Assembly (NCBI RefSeq): GCF_011059105.1
Contig: NZ_JAALLS010000011.1
Coordinates: forward strand, 1 to 64,000
DNA from: Fodinibius halophilus
GTDB lineage: Bacteria; Bacteroidota; Rhodothermia; Balneolales; Balneolaceae
Direction: 5' to 3'
Length of the DNA: 64,000 nt
Program-made: the position numbers and the translations under genes
Part shown: one piece after another, positions 53,934 through 63,334 of the stretch
How positions within the stretch are numbered: position 1 is the stretch's first letter
Layout of the letters: each line of letters opens with the position of its first letter
The notes under the pieces: model-generated
The model's input: the letters and a program-made list of their open reading frames with translations, nothing else
What the model was told of the DNA's origin: nothing
Databases searched by the model: none

Positions 53934-55196
53934 ATGAGCGACCAAGAAAAAAATAATGATAAAACAATACACTGCTCGTTTTGTGGTCGGTCAAGCCATG
54001 AAGTGAACAGCATGGTTGCCGGTCCCAATGATGTGTATATCTGCGACCGGTGTGTAGCAGATGCTTCTGGCATTGTTAAGAGCGATTTAGCTTCAATGTC
54101 TGAGAAGCGAGAAAAAAACTACAAGCCCATACTGAAACCGGCAGAAATAAAATCACGGCTGGATGAGTACGTGATTGGACAGGAAGGGGCAAAGAAAACA
54201 TTATCTGTTGCTGTTTATAATCACTACAAACGTATTAGTTCTGATCTTAATGATGAGTTTGGTGATACGGAAGTAGAAAAAAGTAACATCGTGTTACTTG
54301 GGCCTACCGGTTGTGGAAAAACCCTGCTGGCCAAAACAATGGCTAACATTATTGATGTGCCTTTCACAATCGCCGATGCTACCGTGTTGACAGAAGCCGG
54401 ATACGTAGGCGAAGATGTAGAAAGTATTTTATCAAGTCTCTTGCAGTCTGCCGATTATGACGTAGAGCAGGCTAAACGCGGGATTGTATATATCGACGAG
54501 GTAGACAAAGTAGCTCGTAAGAGTGATAACCCATCGATAACTCGCGATGTGTCGGGAGAAGGCGTACAGCAGGCGTTGTTGAAGATTTTAGAAGGAACAA
54601 CTGCAAATATCCCACCCAAAGGTGGACGCAAGCATCCCGAGCAGAGTTTTATCCAAGTTGATACTTCGGATATCCTCTTTATCTGCGGTGGTGCTTTCAG
54701 TGGGCTCGAAGAAATTATTGCCAAGCGTCTTTCTGTGAGTTCATTAGGCTTCCATACCGAAGAACAGGTGACCTTTGATAAGGAAGATCCCGATATCTTT
54801 ACTCATGTAGAGGCACAAGATCTTCAGCGTTATGGATTAATTCCAGAGCTGATTGGTCGTCTGCCGGTTATTTCAGGATTGCATCAGCTTTCGAAAGATG
54901 CAATGGTTGAGATTTTGGTTAAGCCTAAGAATGCTCTTACCAAGCAGTATAAAAAGCTGTTCCAGATGGAAGGGGTAGAATTGATTTTTGAAGAGGAAGC
55001 CCTGGAAGTTATTGTCGAGAAGGCTATGAAACGAAAAACCGGTGCACGTGGTCTTCGCTCCATAATGGAAGGTTCTATGCTTGAGATTATGTTTACTCTT
55101 CCTTCAATGGATAATATTGAACGTTGTGTGATAACGCGTGAGACGATCGAAGATGATGCGCCGCCGGTATACGAAAAGCGCAAAGCTTCGGCATAA
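53934..55196 (+). CDS. clpX: Clp protease ATP-binding subunit ClpX
   Basis: 420 residues. N-terminal zinc finger with CSFCGRSS and YICDRCV, then the AAA+ module: Walker [27 protein letters not shown], Walker [15 protein letters not shown], sensor region [15 protein letters not shown], and the C-terminal [15 protein letters not shown] and [14 protein letters not shown]. It unfolds tagged substrates for ClpP. A terminator follows. Confidence 0.97.
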   Translation: MSDQEKNNDKTIHCSFCGRSSHEVNSMVAGPNDVYICDRCVADASGIVKSDLASMSEKREKNYKPILKPAEIKSRLDEYVIGQEGAKKTLSVAVYNHYKRISSDLNDEFGDTEVEKSNIVLLGPTGCGKTLLAKTMANIIDVPFTIADATVLTEAGYVGEDVESILSSLLQSADYDVEQAKRGIVYIDEVDKVARKSDNPSITRDVSGEGVQQALLKILEGTTANIPPKGGRKHPEQSFIQVDTSDILFICGGAFSGLEEIIAKRLSVSSLGFHTEEQVTFDKEDPDIFTHVEAQDLQRYGLIPELIGRLPVISGLHQLSKDAMVEILVKPKNALTKQYKKLFQMEGVELIFEEEALEVIVEKAMKRKTGARGLRSIMEGSMLEIMFTLPSMDNIERCVITRETIEDDAPPVYEKRKASA

Positions 55197-55215
55197 AGAG
55201 TAAAGGAATATTAGG

Positions 55216-55250
55216 AAAAAGGCATCATCATTCGGTGATGCCTTTTTTAT
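55216..55250 (+). terminator. Intrinsic terminator after clpX
   Basis: AAAAAGGCATCA pairs with TGATGCCTTTTTT around a short loop; the T-run provides the release signal. It lies 20 bases after the clpX stop and closes the tig-clpP-clpX unit. Confidence 0.88.
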
Positions 55251-55313
55251 TTTGTAAAATGTCGAGTGGTTTACTGTACATTATGATCTTTTTGGCGGTT
55301 CTAAAGGTTAGGT

Positions 55314-56621
55314 ATGAAAATTCAACTCACATCAAATAGAATAAATATTGCCCTTATTGGGCTGTTAATACTGCTGGGTATCGGTTCATTTGCCTACAAT
55401 AAATATTTGATTGATCGTATTTTAACGCAGGAACGATCGGGCATTGAACTTTGGGCAAAGGCAATTGAGTATACCAGTAATCCCACCCAAGAGCAGATTA
55501 GCCGAAACTTATTAGAGGTTTCTCGTTATCTGCGCCAAAATGATGCGGTTCCCGATAGTATTGCTGCAGTTATTGAGGAGGCCGAGGCCGATCGGGCCTC
55601 CCAAACGTTTGTTACGCAGGAAATTGTAATAAGTGAAGATCGATTTCAGGTTCCGCGGATTATTGTGGATGAACAGGGAGAAATAATTGCAGAATCTCAT
55701 GTTGATGAACCTCTGAACCAAGAACTGATTGATCGGTTTGCTGCTATGCATGATCCCATCGAAATAACGCTGGGAAATCAGCAATATTCGCAGCGCCAGT
55801 ATGTATACTATGGCGAGAGTCCTACGGTGCGTTACCTTCGTTACTTCCCTTACATACAGTTTAGCCTTCTTGCCTTATTGCTGGGTATTGGAGTTGTAAG
55901 CTACCGTACTATTACAAAATCAGAGCAGTCGAACTTGTGGGTGGGTATGACCAAAGAGGCCGCTCACCAGCTTGGCACACCGCTTTCCAGTTTGTATGGT
56001 TGGGTAGAATTACTTCGAGAGGAAAAGAAAGATGACCCATTTACACAGCGCATATGTAATGAGTTGGATAATGACATTTCACGATTGCGGGGAGTGGCAG
56101 AACGCTTTAATAAGATTGGCTCCGAACCGGAACTGAAGCTTCAGAAACTAGCCCCTATTTTGAGAGAAGTACTCGATTATATGGAGCAACGACTGCCACA
56201 GCTAAAAAAGAATGTTGATGTATATCGAAAGCTTGATGAAAATATTCAGGCAAAAGTGAATCCCGATCTGTTTCAGTGGGCCATGGAGAACTTAGTCAAA
56301 AATGCGATGGATGCCATTAATTCTAAAGCGGCAAAGTCGCAGGTCTCTATAATACTGGGACGCTTTGGTGATGAGGTATATATTGATGTTAAGGATACAG
56401 GTGTAGGGATTGAAAAGAAGTACCAAAACGAAGTTTTTAAGCCCGGTTATAGTACAAAGAAAAGGGGGTGGGGATTAGGGTTGAGTCTTACAAAACGTAT
56501 TATTGAAGACTACCACCGGGGTAAGCTGGAAATTCACGAATCTGAATTGGGAAGTGGTACGACAATGCGGGTAACCTTATCAACTGATATGCAAAATAGG
56601 CAGGTGCAAAGAAGTAGGTAA
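55314..56621 (+). CDS. Membrane sensor histidine kinase
   Basis: 435 residues. Transmembrane helices at about 12-29 and 180-199 flank a periplasmic sensor of about 150 residues with no recognised fold. The H box is unusual but clear, GMTKEAAHQLGTPLSSLYGW (His218), followed by HATPase boxes NLVKNAMDAIN, VYIDVKDTGVGI and GWGLGLSLTKRI. There is no receiver gene beside it, so it is an orphan kinase; similarity of the H-box region to Bacteroidota kinases makes PorX a candidate partner, by inference only. Confidence 0.87.
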   Translation: MKIQLTSNRINIALIGLLILLGIGSFAYNKYLIDRILTQERSGIELWAKAIEYTSNPTQEQISRNLLEVSRYLRQNDAVPDSIAAVIEEAEADRASQTFVTQEIVISEDRFQVPRIIVDEQGEIIAESHVDEPLNQELIDRFAAMHDPIEITLGNQQYSQRQYVYYGESPTVRYLRYFPYIQFSLLALLLGIGVVSYRTITKSEQSNLWVGMTKEAAHQLGTPLSSLYGWVELLREEKKDDPFTQRICNELDNDISRLRGVAERFNKIGSEPELKLQKLAPILREVLDYMEQRLPQLKKNVDVYRKLDENIQAKVNPDLFQWAMENLVKNAMDAINSKAAKSQVSIILGRFGDEVYIDVKDTGVGIEKKYQNEVFKPGYSTKKRGWGLGLSLTKRIIEDYHRGKLEIHESELGSGTTMRVTLSTDMQNRQVQRSR

Positions 56622-56631
56622 AGCTATCTGT

Positions 56632-57213
56632 TTATTCCGGATCAGGTTGGTAGCCGCGTTTTTCAGCATACTCAACGAGCTGATCTTTCAATAAATTTCG
56701 TCCACGGTGTAGCCGAGATCGAATGGTGCCAATAGGGACATCCAGCATGTTGGCAATCTCTTCATAGGTAAAATCTTCGATGTCACACAATAAGACCACC
56801 GTTCGGAAATCTTCGGGCAGTTCCTCCAGGGCATTCGAGATGTCATCATCAATGAGATCCCGAAACATCTTATCTTCCAGATCTGAAGTATCGGTACGTT
56901 CTGCTCTTATAGTCTCATAAAAAGTAGCAACTTCGTCGTAATCGACTTGGTTAGGCTGCTTAGACTTTTTACGATAATTATTGATGTACGAGTTTTTTAG
57001 GATCCGGAACAGCCAAGCTTTAGCATTGGTCCCTTTTTCGTAGCTGCTAAAAAACCGAAATGCTTTGACAATCGTATCCTGCACTAGGTCTTCAGCATCG
57101 CTGGGATCTGATGTAAGGCGCAATGCAAAATTATACATAGCATCCAGATGAGGAATAATTTCTTCCTCAAAATCTTCCTGTTTCTGGAGTTCGTCTTTGG
57201 TTAATTTAGCCAT
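56632..57213 (-). CDS. ECF-type RNA polymerase sigma factor
   Basis: 193 residues. Region 2 (PHLDAMYNFALRLTSDPSDA, DLVQDTIVKAFRFFSSYEKG, AKAWLFRILKNSYINNYRKK) and region 4 (LPEDFRTVVLLCDIEDFTYE, IANMLDVPIGTIRSRLHRGR) are present. It is the classical group 1-4 ECF form, similar to stress sigma factors of the SigR/RpoE type. It is convergent with the kinase gene, 10 bases apart, and has no adjacent anti-sigma gene. Confidence 0.92.
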   Translation of the reverse strand: MAKLTKDELQKQEDFEEEIIPHLDAMYNFALRLTSDPSDAEDLVQDTIVKAFRFFSSYEKGTNAKAWLFRILKNSYINNYRKKSKQPNQVDYDEVATFYETIRAERTDTSDLEDKMFRDLIDDDISNALEELPEDFRTVVLLCDIEDFTYEEIANMLDVPIGTIRSRLHRGRNLLKDQLVEYAEKRGYQPDPE

Positions 57214-57438
57214 CCCGATGGATAAGCGTTTGTGATTATAGCCTGTTAGTGTAAAACTGTATTACATCTTCAAACATCCCGCTTCTTATTCTGCCAGTAC
57301 ATGTAGTATATTAAATATGATTATAAAACGTTAATCATTTTAATAGATAGTGCTGATAGCTATTATTTAATACGAAATTATATAATATTTAGATTTATAT
57401 TTTTTTTGACGATTTTAAAAATGCTTTTCTTACTAGAT

Positions 57439-58167
57439 TCAATAGATAATTACCATTAAGTCATAAATAGCATGAGTCCAGGCTGCAATGCCAAAGCCAC
57501 GCCATAGGTAAATGGCGTTAAGAGCTAATCCAAACAGAAAGCGAAACAAAAAAGATCCAAATGTAAAGGGGTCGCCCATCACGCCTACATAGTGTACAAA
57601 ACTAAAGATCAGGGCTGCTAAAATGATTGCAGATCCCCAAGAGATGTAGTTATTAGAGAACAGGCGTTTAAAAATATAAAGAAGGGACGTCACCAGAATT
57701 ACGCGAAAAAAGAGCTCTTCATATAGTCCGGCGCCCAGAGAAAGAGCAAGTTGTTGTATTATAGAGAGGCTCTCCATTGGTGAGGTCTGCACCATTTGTA
57801 ACAAATTACTTACAGTAACGGTAAGCAACAGGCCAAGAATAAAGGCATATACCGAAGATTCTAATATCATGACGCCAAAGTAACGCAGCTTTAATGATGA
57901 GAGTCGATTTCGTTCGCTATATAGAACATAGATTCCCAACAATGCTACAAAGATGAGGGTAATGGACAGTACATCCTGACCGACGTATGAAAATAGGGTT
58001 TTGACCCATACATCAACTGAAATGCGTACAATTTGCTCGGCATTAGGTTGGGCTATATAGATGAGCACCTCATATGCCAATAGCAGGGGCAAGCTAATGA
58101 GGTAGCTGTATAGCAGCGTGTGGGTTGTCAAAAAATAACTTCGAATACTATTCGTTGTTTTTGCCAT
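57439..58167 (-). CDS. CPBP-family intramembrane metalloprotease
   Basis: 242 residues with about seven to eight membrane helices and the Abi/CPBP (Rce1-like) motifs EExxxR in SLGAGLYEELFFRVI and FxxxH in ALIFSFVHYVGVMG, plus a later N/H-containing helix (FLFGLALNAIYLWRG). It may process membrane proteins or prenylated peptides; substrates are unknown. Its start overlaps the LysM gene stop by 1 base, indicating an operon of TPR, LysM and this protease. Confidence 0.87.
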   Translation of the reverse strand: MAKTTNSIRSYFLTTHTLLYSYLISLPLLLAYEVLIYIAQPNAEQIVRISVDVWVKTLFSYVGQDVLSITLIFVALLGIYVLYSERNRLSSLKLRYFGVMILESSVYAFILGLLLTVTVSNLLQMVQTSPMESLSIIQQLALSLGAGLYEELFFRVILVTSLLYIFKRLFSNNYISWGSAIILAALIFSFVHYVGVMGDPFTFGSFLFRFLFGLALNAIYLWRGFGIAAWTHAIYDLMVIIY

Positions 58168-59288
58168 CAGTTTTGATAGATCATTACCGTTGGTTCGCTA
58201 CTGGTAAATCCTAAAAGCTGCCAGGCAGTAGCAGATAGTTTAAGAGAGCTGCCCGAATTACGATCATTAATTCGAACATAAATTCCCTTTTTGTTTTCAG
58301 GATTTTCTATGAAGATAACAGAGCCCAGCGCGATGTTTGAATGTGCGGCAGTAAGAGCCTGGGGATTGTAAAGTTCACCATTGGTGGTTGGGCTCGCTTT
58401 TTCATTTTTACCGTATTTAGACACGGATGTGCTACCCAGGCTTTTCTTGTTCGCATCATTGAGATAGGGATTGTTATAACTCTTGGTAGGAGGTGCTAAA
58501 ACCGTTACTGTTTGTCCCGGTCGCAAAGTGGAGCCTTTAATACCGTTGTTAAGGGCCCGAAACTCAGTTTCACTCATCCGGAATTTATTGAGTAATTCAT
58601 CAACGGATTTTGTTCCCTCGGTGACTTTATAGGAGATGAATTTGCCTTGGGGCGAAGAGTTTGCTTTTGAGGCCACCGAGGGTGGTGCTTCACCGCCCTG
58701 ACTTCTGACCGTAAGTTTTTGCCCAATACGAATAGTATTTGATGACAAGTCATTAAGCTCTTTAAGTTCTGCAACTGACATATTATGCGATTGGGCAATG
58801 CGGTATAAAGAGTCTCCGCTTTTAACGGTATAATAGGTATTTTGTTGAGTATCTTCTTCCACAACAATGGATCTCTTTTTGTCGCTCTCTTTAGAAGGGT
58901 AGATTACCAATTTTTGTCCTACCGATAGATTGTTTGATGAAAGCTCGTTCCATCTTTTGATCTCTGCTATGCTTACGTTATACATTTTAGAGATCGAAAA
59001 CAATGTTTCTTGTTTTTCTACAGTGTGGACGGTTTTATCTTCATTGTTGGGATTGCCGGCACGAATTATAAGCGATTGGCCTACTGAAAGCTCATTAGCA
59101 GTAATATCAGCATTCCATTTCTTGAGTTGTTGTACTTCTATCCCATATTGTTGAGCAATACTAAAAAGTGTTTCTCCTTCTTTTACAGTATGAGTTGTGC
59201 TTTGAGCTAAAGATCCTAGGGTAATCACTAATAGGAGAGTGATAAACGGAATAACAGATTTGAGAAAGATAGTGCGTTGTGAGCTCAT
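58167..59288 (-). CDS. LysM repeat protein with C-terminal RlpA-like (DPBB) domain
   Basis: 373 residues. Signal peptide (about 1-30), then three LysM domains (HTVKEGETLFSIAQQYGIEV, HTVEKQETLFSISKMYNVSI, YTVKSGDSLYRIAQSHNMSV), and a fourth, divergent one near SVDELLNKFRMSETEFRALN. The C-terminus is a double-psi beta-barrel of the RlpA type (ALTAAHSNIALGSVIFIENP, VRINDRNSGSSLKLSATAWQ). It binds peptidoglycan in the periplasm and may be a division or lytic factor. It is coupled to its neighbours by 1-base overlaps. Confidence 0.87.
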   Translation of the reverse strand: MSSQRTIFLKSVIPFITLLLVITLGSLAQSTTHTVKEGETLFSIAQQYGIEVQQLKKWNADITANELSVGQSLIIRAGNPNNEDKTVHTVEKQETLFSISKMYNVSIAEIKRWNELSSNNLSVGQKLVIYPSKESDKKRSIVVEEDTQQNTYYTVKSGDSLYRIAQSHNMSVAELKELNDLSSNTIRIGQKLTVRSQGGEAPPSVASKANSSPQGKFISYKVTEGTKSVDELLNKFRMSETEFRALNNGIKGSTLRPGQTVTVLAPPTKSYNNPYLNDANKKSLGSTSVSKYGKNEKASPTTNGELYNPQALTAAHSNIALGSVIFIENPENKKGIYVRINDRNSGSSLKLSATAWQLLGFTSSEPTVMIYQN

Positions 59289-59635
59289 TAATTTGTCCGT
59301 TGTTCAATTTCAATTTCCACTTGGTTAAGAGCTTCTTTTAACTCCATTTCAGTACGCGTTTCGCTCTGCGTTTGGGCCACTTCAATGCCATCATTATAGA
59401 GTTCCTTGGCATCGGTGAGCCGATCCAGGGCTTCATACAGTTTGCCAAGGTGATAGTAAACGCCCACATAGTCAGGATCGCTGCTCAAGATATCCTCGAA
59501 AAGGATCCGTGCTTTTTTAAATTCACCGTTCTTGCGAAATTCCAGGCCCAGTGCAAACTTTGAAAATGAATCACCGGGATTGTTTTTTATCTGCCTGGCA
59601 AGCTGTTTGATCTTGGATTTGTTGTCTTTACTCAT
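59288..59635 (-). CDS. Small tetratricopeptide-repeat protein
   Basis: 115 residues with about two TPR units (PGDSFSKFALGLEFRKNGEF, DPDYVGVYYHLGKLYEALDR) and a charged C-terminal helix. No signal peptide. It is the first gene of the TPR / LysM / CPBP operon and probably a scaffold for its partners. Confidence 0.83.
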   Translation of the reverse strand: MSKDNKSKIKQLARQIKNNPGDSFSKFALGLEFRKNGEFKKARILFEDILSSDPDYVGVYYHLGKLYEALDRLTDAKELYNDGIEVAQTQSETRTEMELKEALNQVEIEIEQRTN

Positions 59636-60180
59636 AACCAGTTATGCTAACGTATAGCTTGGGATGGTATTCTATGTTTCATCAAAAATCACTAAAGAAT
59701 ATACGTGATCTTGATGAAAAGAGATTCACTTTTCTATAGAGAAACTAATGATGTAGGTTGAATTTATAAACTATAAGGATGAAAAGATATGCTGGGTTAC
59801 AATTCTTAAGCCTTGACTTTTTAGTCTCTTTTGTGTCAAGACAAAAGGGATAAGGAAAGGTCATTAAAGTTAAAAAAAATTTATATGGTACACTTATTAC
59901 CTATGTCTTACGGATCGCTTCAAGAGCTTATGTCAGGGGGGGACGTTCGAGATGGCATTGCATTTTTAATGGTTGGTCCCCCCAATCACTTAATTACTCA
60001 AATACCAATAAAACACCCCTCCCGCTTCGCCGTACTCCCCTCAAGGGGAGATTAGGCGGTTGCCATCATCAGTCGTCGGTCTTTCTCTTGCCGTGCCCCG
60101 TTTGACGGGGTCACTTTGTTACTTAGTAACGTAATCACCTGGTCACTTAATCTGTATTTGAATAAAACGGGAAAGAGAAA
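59636..60180. other. Intergenic region between TPR gene and aroC
   Basis: 545 bases with no supported gene. Near 60013-60050 it has CCCCTCCCGCTTCGCCGTAC and CCCCTCAAGGGGAG, which resemble short extragenic repeats common in Bacteroidota. CCCCGTTTGACGGGG at about 60096-60110 is a small palindrome. A 74-codon frame through this block has no gene-like composition. Confidence 0.5.
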
Positions 60181-61359
60181 TTAGTTGCTGTACCGTTCTT
60201 CAATCTCTTCGATAGAATCGCCGCCGAACTTTTCCAGGAAAGCATTAGCGAGTACCGTGGCAATAACGCTTTCCACAACTACAATAGCGCGGGGCAGTGC
60301 ACATACATCCGACCGTTCGTAGCGCGTATCCTTCTTTTCTTTGGATTTGAAATCGACCGTATCAATGGGGGTAAGCATTGTGGGGATCGGTTTCATCACG
60401 CCGCGAACAATAAGCGGCATCCCCGTAGAAATGCCCCCTTCAATACCGCCCATGCGGTTAGTACGGCGTTTAAAGTCATCATCTTCATAGATAATTTCAT
60501 CATGCACCACTTGCCCGTGGCGACGACCCGATTCAAATCCCTGGCCAATTTCAACACCTTTCATTGCCTGGGTGCCCATTATTGCTTGTGCAATCTTGCC
60601 ATCGAGCTTGCGATCCCAATGTACAAAGCTACCAAGACCTGCCGGAAGTCCGGTAACAATTACTTCCCAGTGACCTCCCAGTGAGCTTCCTTCCTTTCGT
60701 CGCTTAATAATAAGATCACGCATTTCTTGGGTGAGCTCTTCGTCCAGGCAACGAACCGGAGATTTGTCTGCTTCTTCAAACACCGATTCAGCCCCATCTT
60801 TCAGCATCGGGCCTACCCGTTTACGAACATCTTCCCAGGAATCTTCATAGCCCACACTTCCTACCCGCGTTACGTGGCCGCCAATTTCAATCCCAAAATG
60901 TTTCAGGAATTGGCGAGCGATGGAGCAACACGCTACCCGCATGGCTGTTTCGCGGGCACTGGATCGCTCAATAGCAGGTCGTATATCATCATACCGATAC
61001 TTTTGCACGCCGGTAAGGTCGGCATGGCCGGGGCGTGGGACTGTAATCGCTTCTACATCCTCACCATCGCCTTCTTTATTTAATACCTTGGGCCAGTTTG
61101 AGTCGTCTTTTTCGTGGGCGCGATTGGGGATGCTCATCGCAATAGGAGCACCGGTTGTTTCGCCGAAACGAACGCCCGATAGAAAAGTGGCTCGGTCTTT
61201 TTCAAAGGCCATGCGACCGCCGCGCCCATACCCTTTTTGGCGTCGGGCTAGGTGTAAGGCAATTTCGTCTTCGGTGATGGGGAGTCCGGCCGGAACGCCT
61301 TCCGTAATACCGGTTAGTTGAGGACCGTGTGATTCGCCGGCTGTTAAGTATCGTATCAT
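60181..61359 (-). CDS. aroC: Chorismate synthase
   Basis: 392 residues. Family motifs GESHGPQLTGITEGVPAGLP, RRQKGYGRGGRM, RPGHADLTGVQKYRYDDIRP, ERSSARETAMRVA, and FESGRRHGQVVHDEI, MGGIEGGISTGMPLIVRGVM. It forms chorismate from 5-enolpyruvylshikimate 3-phosphate with reduced FMN. It overlaps the upstream potassium-channel gene by 4 bases. Confidence 0.96.
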   Translation of the reverse strand: MIRYLTAGESHGPQLTGITEGVPAGLPITEDEIALHLARRQKGYGRGGRMAFEKDRATFLSGVRFGETTGAPIAMSIPNRAHEKDDSNWPKVLNKEGDGEDVEAITVPRPGHADLTGVQKYRYDDIRPAIERSSARETAMRVACCSIARQFLKHFGIEIGGHVTRVGSVGYEDSWEDVRKRVGPMLKDGAESVFEEADKSPVRCLDEELTQEMRDLIIKRRKEGSSLGGHWEVIVTGLPAGLGSFVHWDRKLDGKIAQAIMGTQAMKGVEIGQGFESGRRHGQVVHDEIIYEDDDFKRRTNRMGGIEGGISTGMPLIVRGVMKPIPTMLTPIDTVDFKSKEKKDTRYERSDVCALPRAIVVVESVIATVLANAFLEKFGGDSIEEIEERYSN

Positions 61360-62462
61360 GCGGATTGGGTATTGCTTTGGTGAGGGTTAATATGTTTCAT
61401 AAAGTCGTGTTTAGACACGCGTTCTTCGAGCGTGCGGAAATCCTTGCATCCTTGTTCTCGAAGGTGTTTAATGCGATCCACGTCTCCGAGAACAATGAGT
61501 GAGTCGCCCACATTAATCTGGTCGTTACTACCGGGGTTAAATTGGATCGTGTCTTTATCTTCAGGAATAATTGCGATAATAACGACAAAATATTTTTGTC
61601 TTATTTGAGCCTCGGCAAGAGTTTTGCCTGCAAGGTTTGACCCTTCAAAGATCTTAACTTCATCGAAAATATGGTCTTGGTCCGGATCTTTACGAAGGCG
61701 ATCCATAAACTGGTCAACATGGGGACGCAGTATAACATTGGCCATGCGGTCGGCTCCAATTTCATAGGGTGAAATCACCTTATTGGCCCCGGCTCTTAAA
61801 ACTTTCTTCGTATTTTGATGCTCGTTTGTTCGCACAAGAATAAAGATATCGGGGTTAAGTTCACGACCAATAAGCGTGACAAAGACATTATCCTGGTCGC
61901 GTGAGAGCGAGCAGATTAATCCTTTGGCTCGTTTAATGCCGGCTTCGCGCAGAACACTTTCATCCTGGGCATCCCCTTCCACATACAACAGTTGATCATC
62001 TTTTATGCGTTCGATGCTGCTTTTGCGATTTTCTATAACAACAATAGGGATATCTGCTTCTTTTAATACTTCGGCAATACGATGGCCAATTCGACCATAA
62101 CCCGCTACAATATAGTGCTGTTCCATTTTTTCAAGTTGTTTTTTCATAGCCCGTTTTTTGAATATTTCACTTTCAAAGATCAGCTGTGTGGTTTGTGAAG
62201 CAATATAGGAGATCACACCGATGCCCATCACAAAAACAATCATTGTAAAGACACGACCGGCCGAAGACAAATTTGAAATCTCAGAAAAGCCAATGGTAGT
62301 GATAGTGATAAAGGTCATATAAAACCCATCAAAAAAGGCCAATCCTTCAATAAGATGATACCCGATTGAGCCCACTATAAAAACAACAATCAAGATTGTC
62401 GAGGCAATAGTAATCCTTCGAGCTATAATATTATCGATAATATTGTTATAAAATCCTTGCAT
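61356..62462 (-). CDS. TrkA-type (RCK) potassium channel
   Basis: 368 residues: two membrane helices (about 18-35 and 70-90) flanking a pore with filter TIGFSE at residues 56-61 (FITITTIGFSEI) rather than the usual TVGYGD. A cytosolic RCK domain follows: Rossmann-type GYGRIGHRIAEVLKEAD, LYVEGDAQDESVL, VRTNEHQNTKKVLRAGANKV; then a TrkA_C domain (about 260-345). It is a potassium-selective or related cation channel gated by nucleotide or ligand. It is coupled to aroC. Confidence 0.88.
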   Translation of the reverse strand: MQGFYNNIIDNIIARRITIASTILIVVFIVGSIGYHLIEGLAFFDGFYMTFITITTIGFSEISNLSSAGRVFTMIVFVMGIGVISYIASQTTQLIFESEIFKKRAMKKQLEKMEQHYIVAGYGRIGHRIAEVLKEADIPIVVIENRKSSIERIKDDQLLYVEGDAQDESVLREAGIKRAKGLICSLSRDQDNVFVTLIGRELNPDIFILVRTNEHQNTKKVLRAGANKVISPYEIGADRMANVILRPHVDQFMDRLRKDPDQDHIFDEVKIFEGSNLAGKTLAEAQIRQKYFVVIIAIIPEDKDTIQFNPGSNDQINVGDSLIVLGDVDRIKHLREQGCKDFRTLEERVSKHDFMKHINPHQSNTQSA

Positions 62463-62525
62463 AGGGTGTATAATCGCCAGAATTTAAGATGGATGTAATA
62501 TAGTTGAAAAAATAAAGCGCTCGAA

Positions 62526-63320
62526 ATGACAACTACGTGGAAATTTAATAGTTTCCAGCGTTATTTTAGTAAAATATTATTTATGGAAGCACTTGAAAAA
62601 TTAGGAAGATATAGCCTGTTGTTATATCGGTCGCTGCGCTCGTTATATGAGTTCAATACCTATAAGAAAAATCTCATTAACGAGCTGTTGAAGATTGGGT
62701 ACGAATCGGTACCTATTGTTCTGCTGACCGGTATTTTTACCGGAGCAGTGATGACAATACAAACAGCATACCAGCTGGATTCGGCATTTATCTCTAAGTC
62801 TTTTATCGGTTCTATTACTGCTGAATCACTACTTATTGAGCTGGCCGCAGTAATAACAAGTTTGGTGCTGGCCGGAAAAGTGGGCGCACGTATTGCCACC
62901 GAGCTGGGAACAATGCGCGTGAGTGAACAGATTGATGCTCTCGAGTCAATGGGCTTTAATTCAGTCTCTTTTTTGGTTTTGCCACGTGTATTAGCGGGAC
63001 TTATCATGTTCCCAATGCTGTATGTTTTTGCCAGCATATCTGGTATTTTAGGAGGGTTGGCTGCCGGGTACTTGTCCGGTGCAGTAACCCCGGCGGAGTA
63101 TGTTGAGGGAGCACGAGCTTTATTTTATCCCTGGGATGTTACCTTTGGCCTGCTTAAGGCATTTGTTTTTGGATATGTAATAACCTCGATTTCTTGTTTT
63201 AAGGGATATTATGCAAGTGGCGGGGCCGAGGGCGTAGGAAACAGTACAACGCAAGCTACGGTTTTAAGCTGTATATATGTATTATTAGCTGATTTCGTAT
63301 TGGCTGCTGTGTTTTTATAA
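62526..63320 (+). CDS. mlaE: MlaE-family lipid ABC transporter permease
   Basis: 264 residues from the ATG at 62526; an internal ATG at 62583 is another possible start. Typical MlaE segments: VLLTGIFTGAVMTIQTAYQL, ESLLIELAAVITSLVLAGKV, GARIATELGTMRVSEQIDAL and the C-terminal SISCFKGYYASGGAEGVGNS. It forms the inner-membrane core of the phospholipid transport complex that keeps outer-membrane lipid asymmetry. The ATPase gene follows by 14 bases. Confidence 0.88.
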   Translation: MTTTWKFNSFQRYFSKILFMEALEKLGRYSLLLYRSLRSLYEFNTYKKNLINELLKIGYESVPIVLLTGIFTGAVMTIQTAYQLDSAFISKSFIGSITAESLLIELAAVITSLVLAGKVGARIATELGTMRVSEQIDALESMGFNSVSFLVLPRVLAGLIMFPMLYVFASISGILGGLAAGYLSGAVTPAEYVEGARALFYPWDVTFGLLKAFVFGYVITSISCFKGYYASGGAEGVGNSTTQATVLSCIYVLLADFVLAAVFL

Positions 63321-63334
63321 TTATAGTAAGAAAG

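Noticed and set aside
59831-60055. 74-codon open frame on the + strand
   Set aside because: It runs through repeat-like CCCCTC...GGGGAG sequence, has no ribosome-binding site, and its composition is not protein-like.
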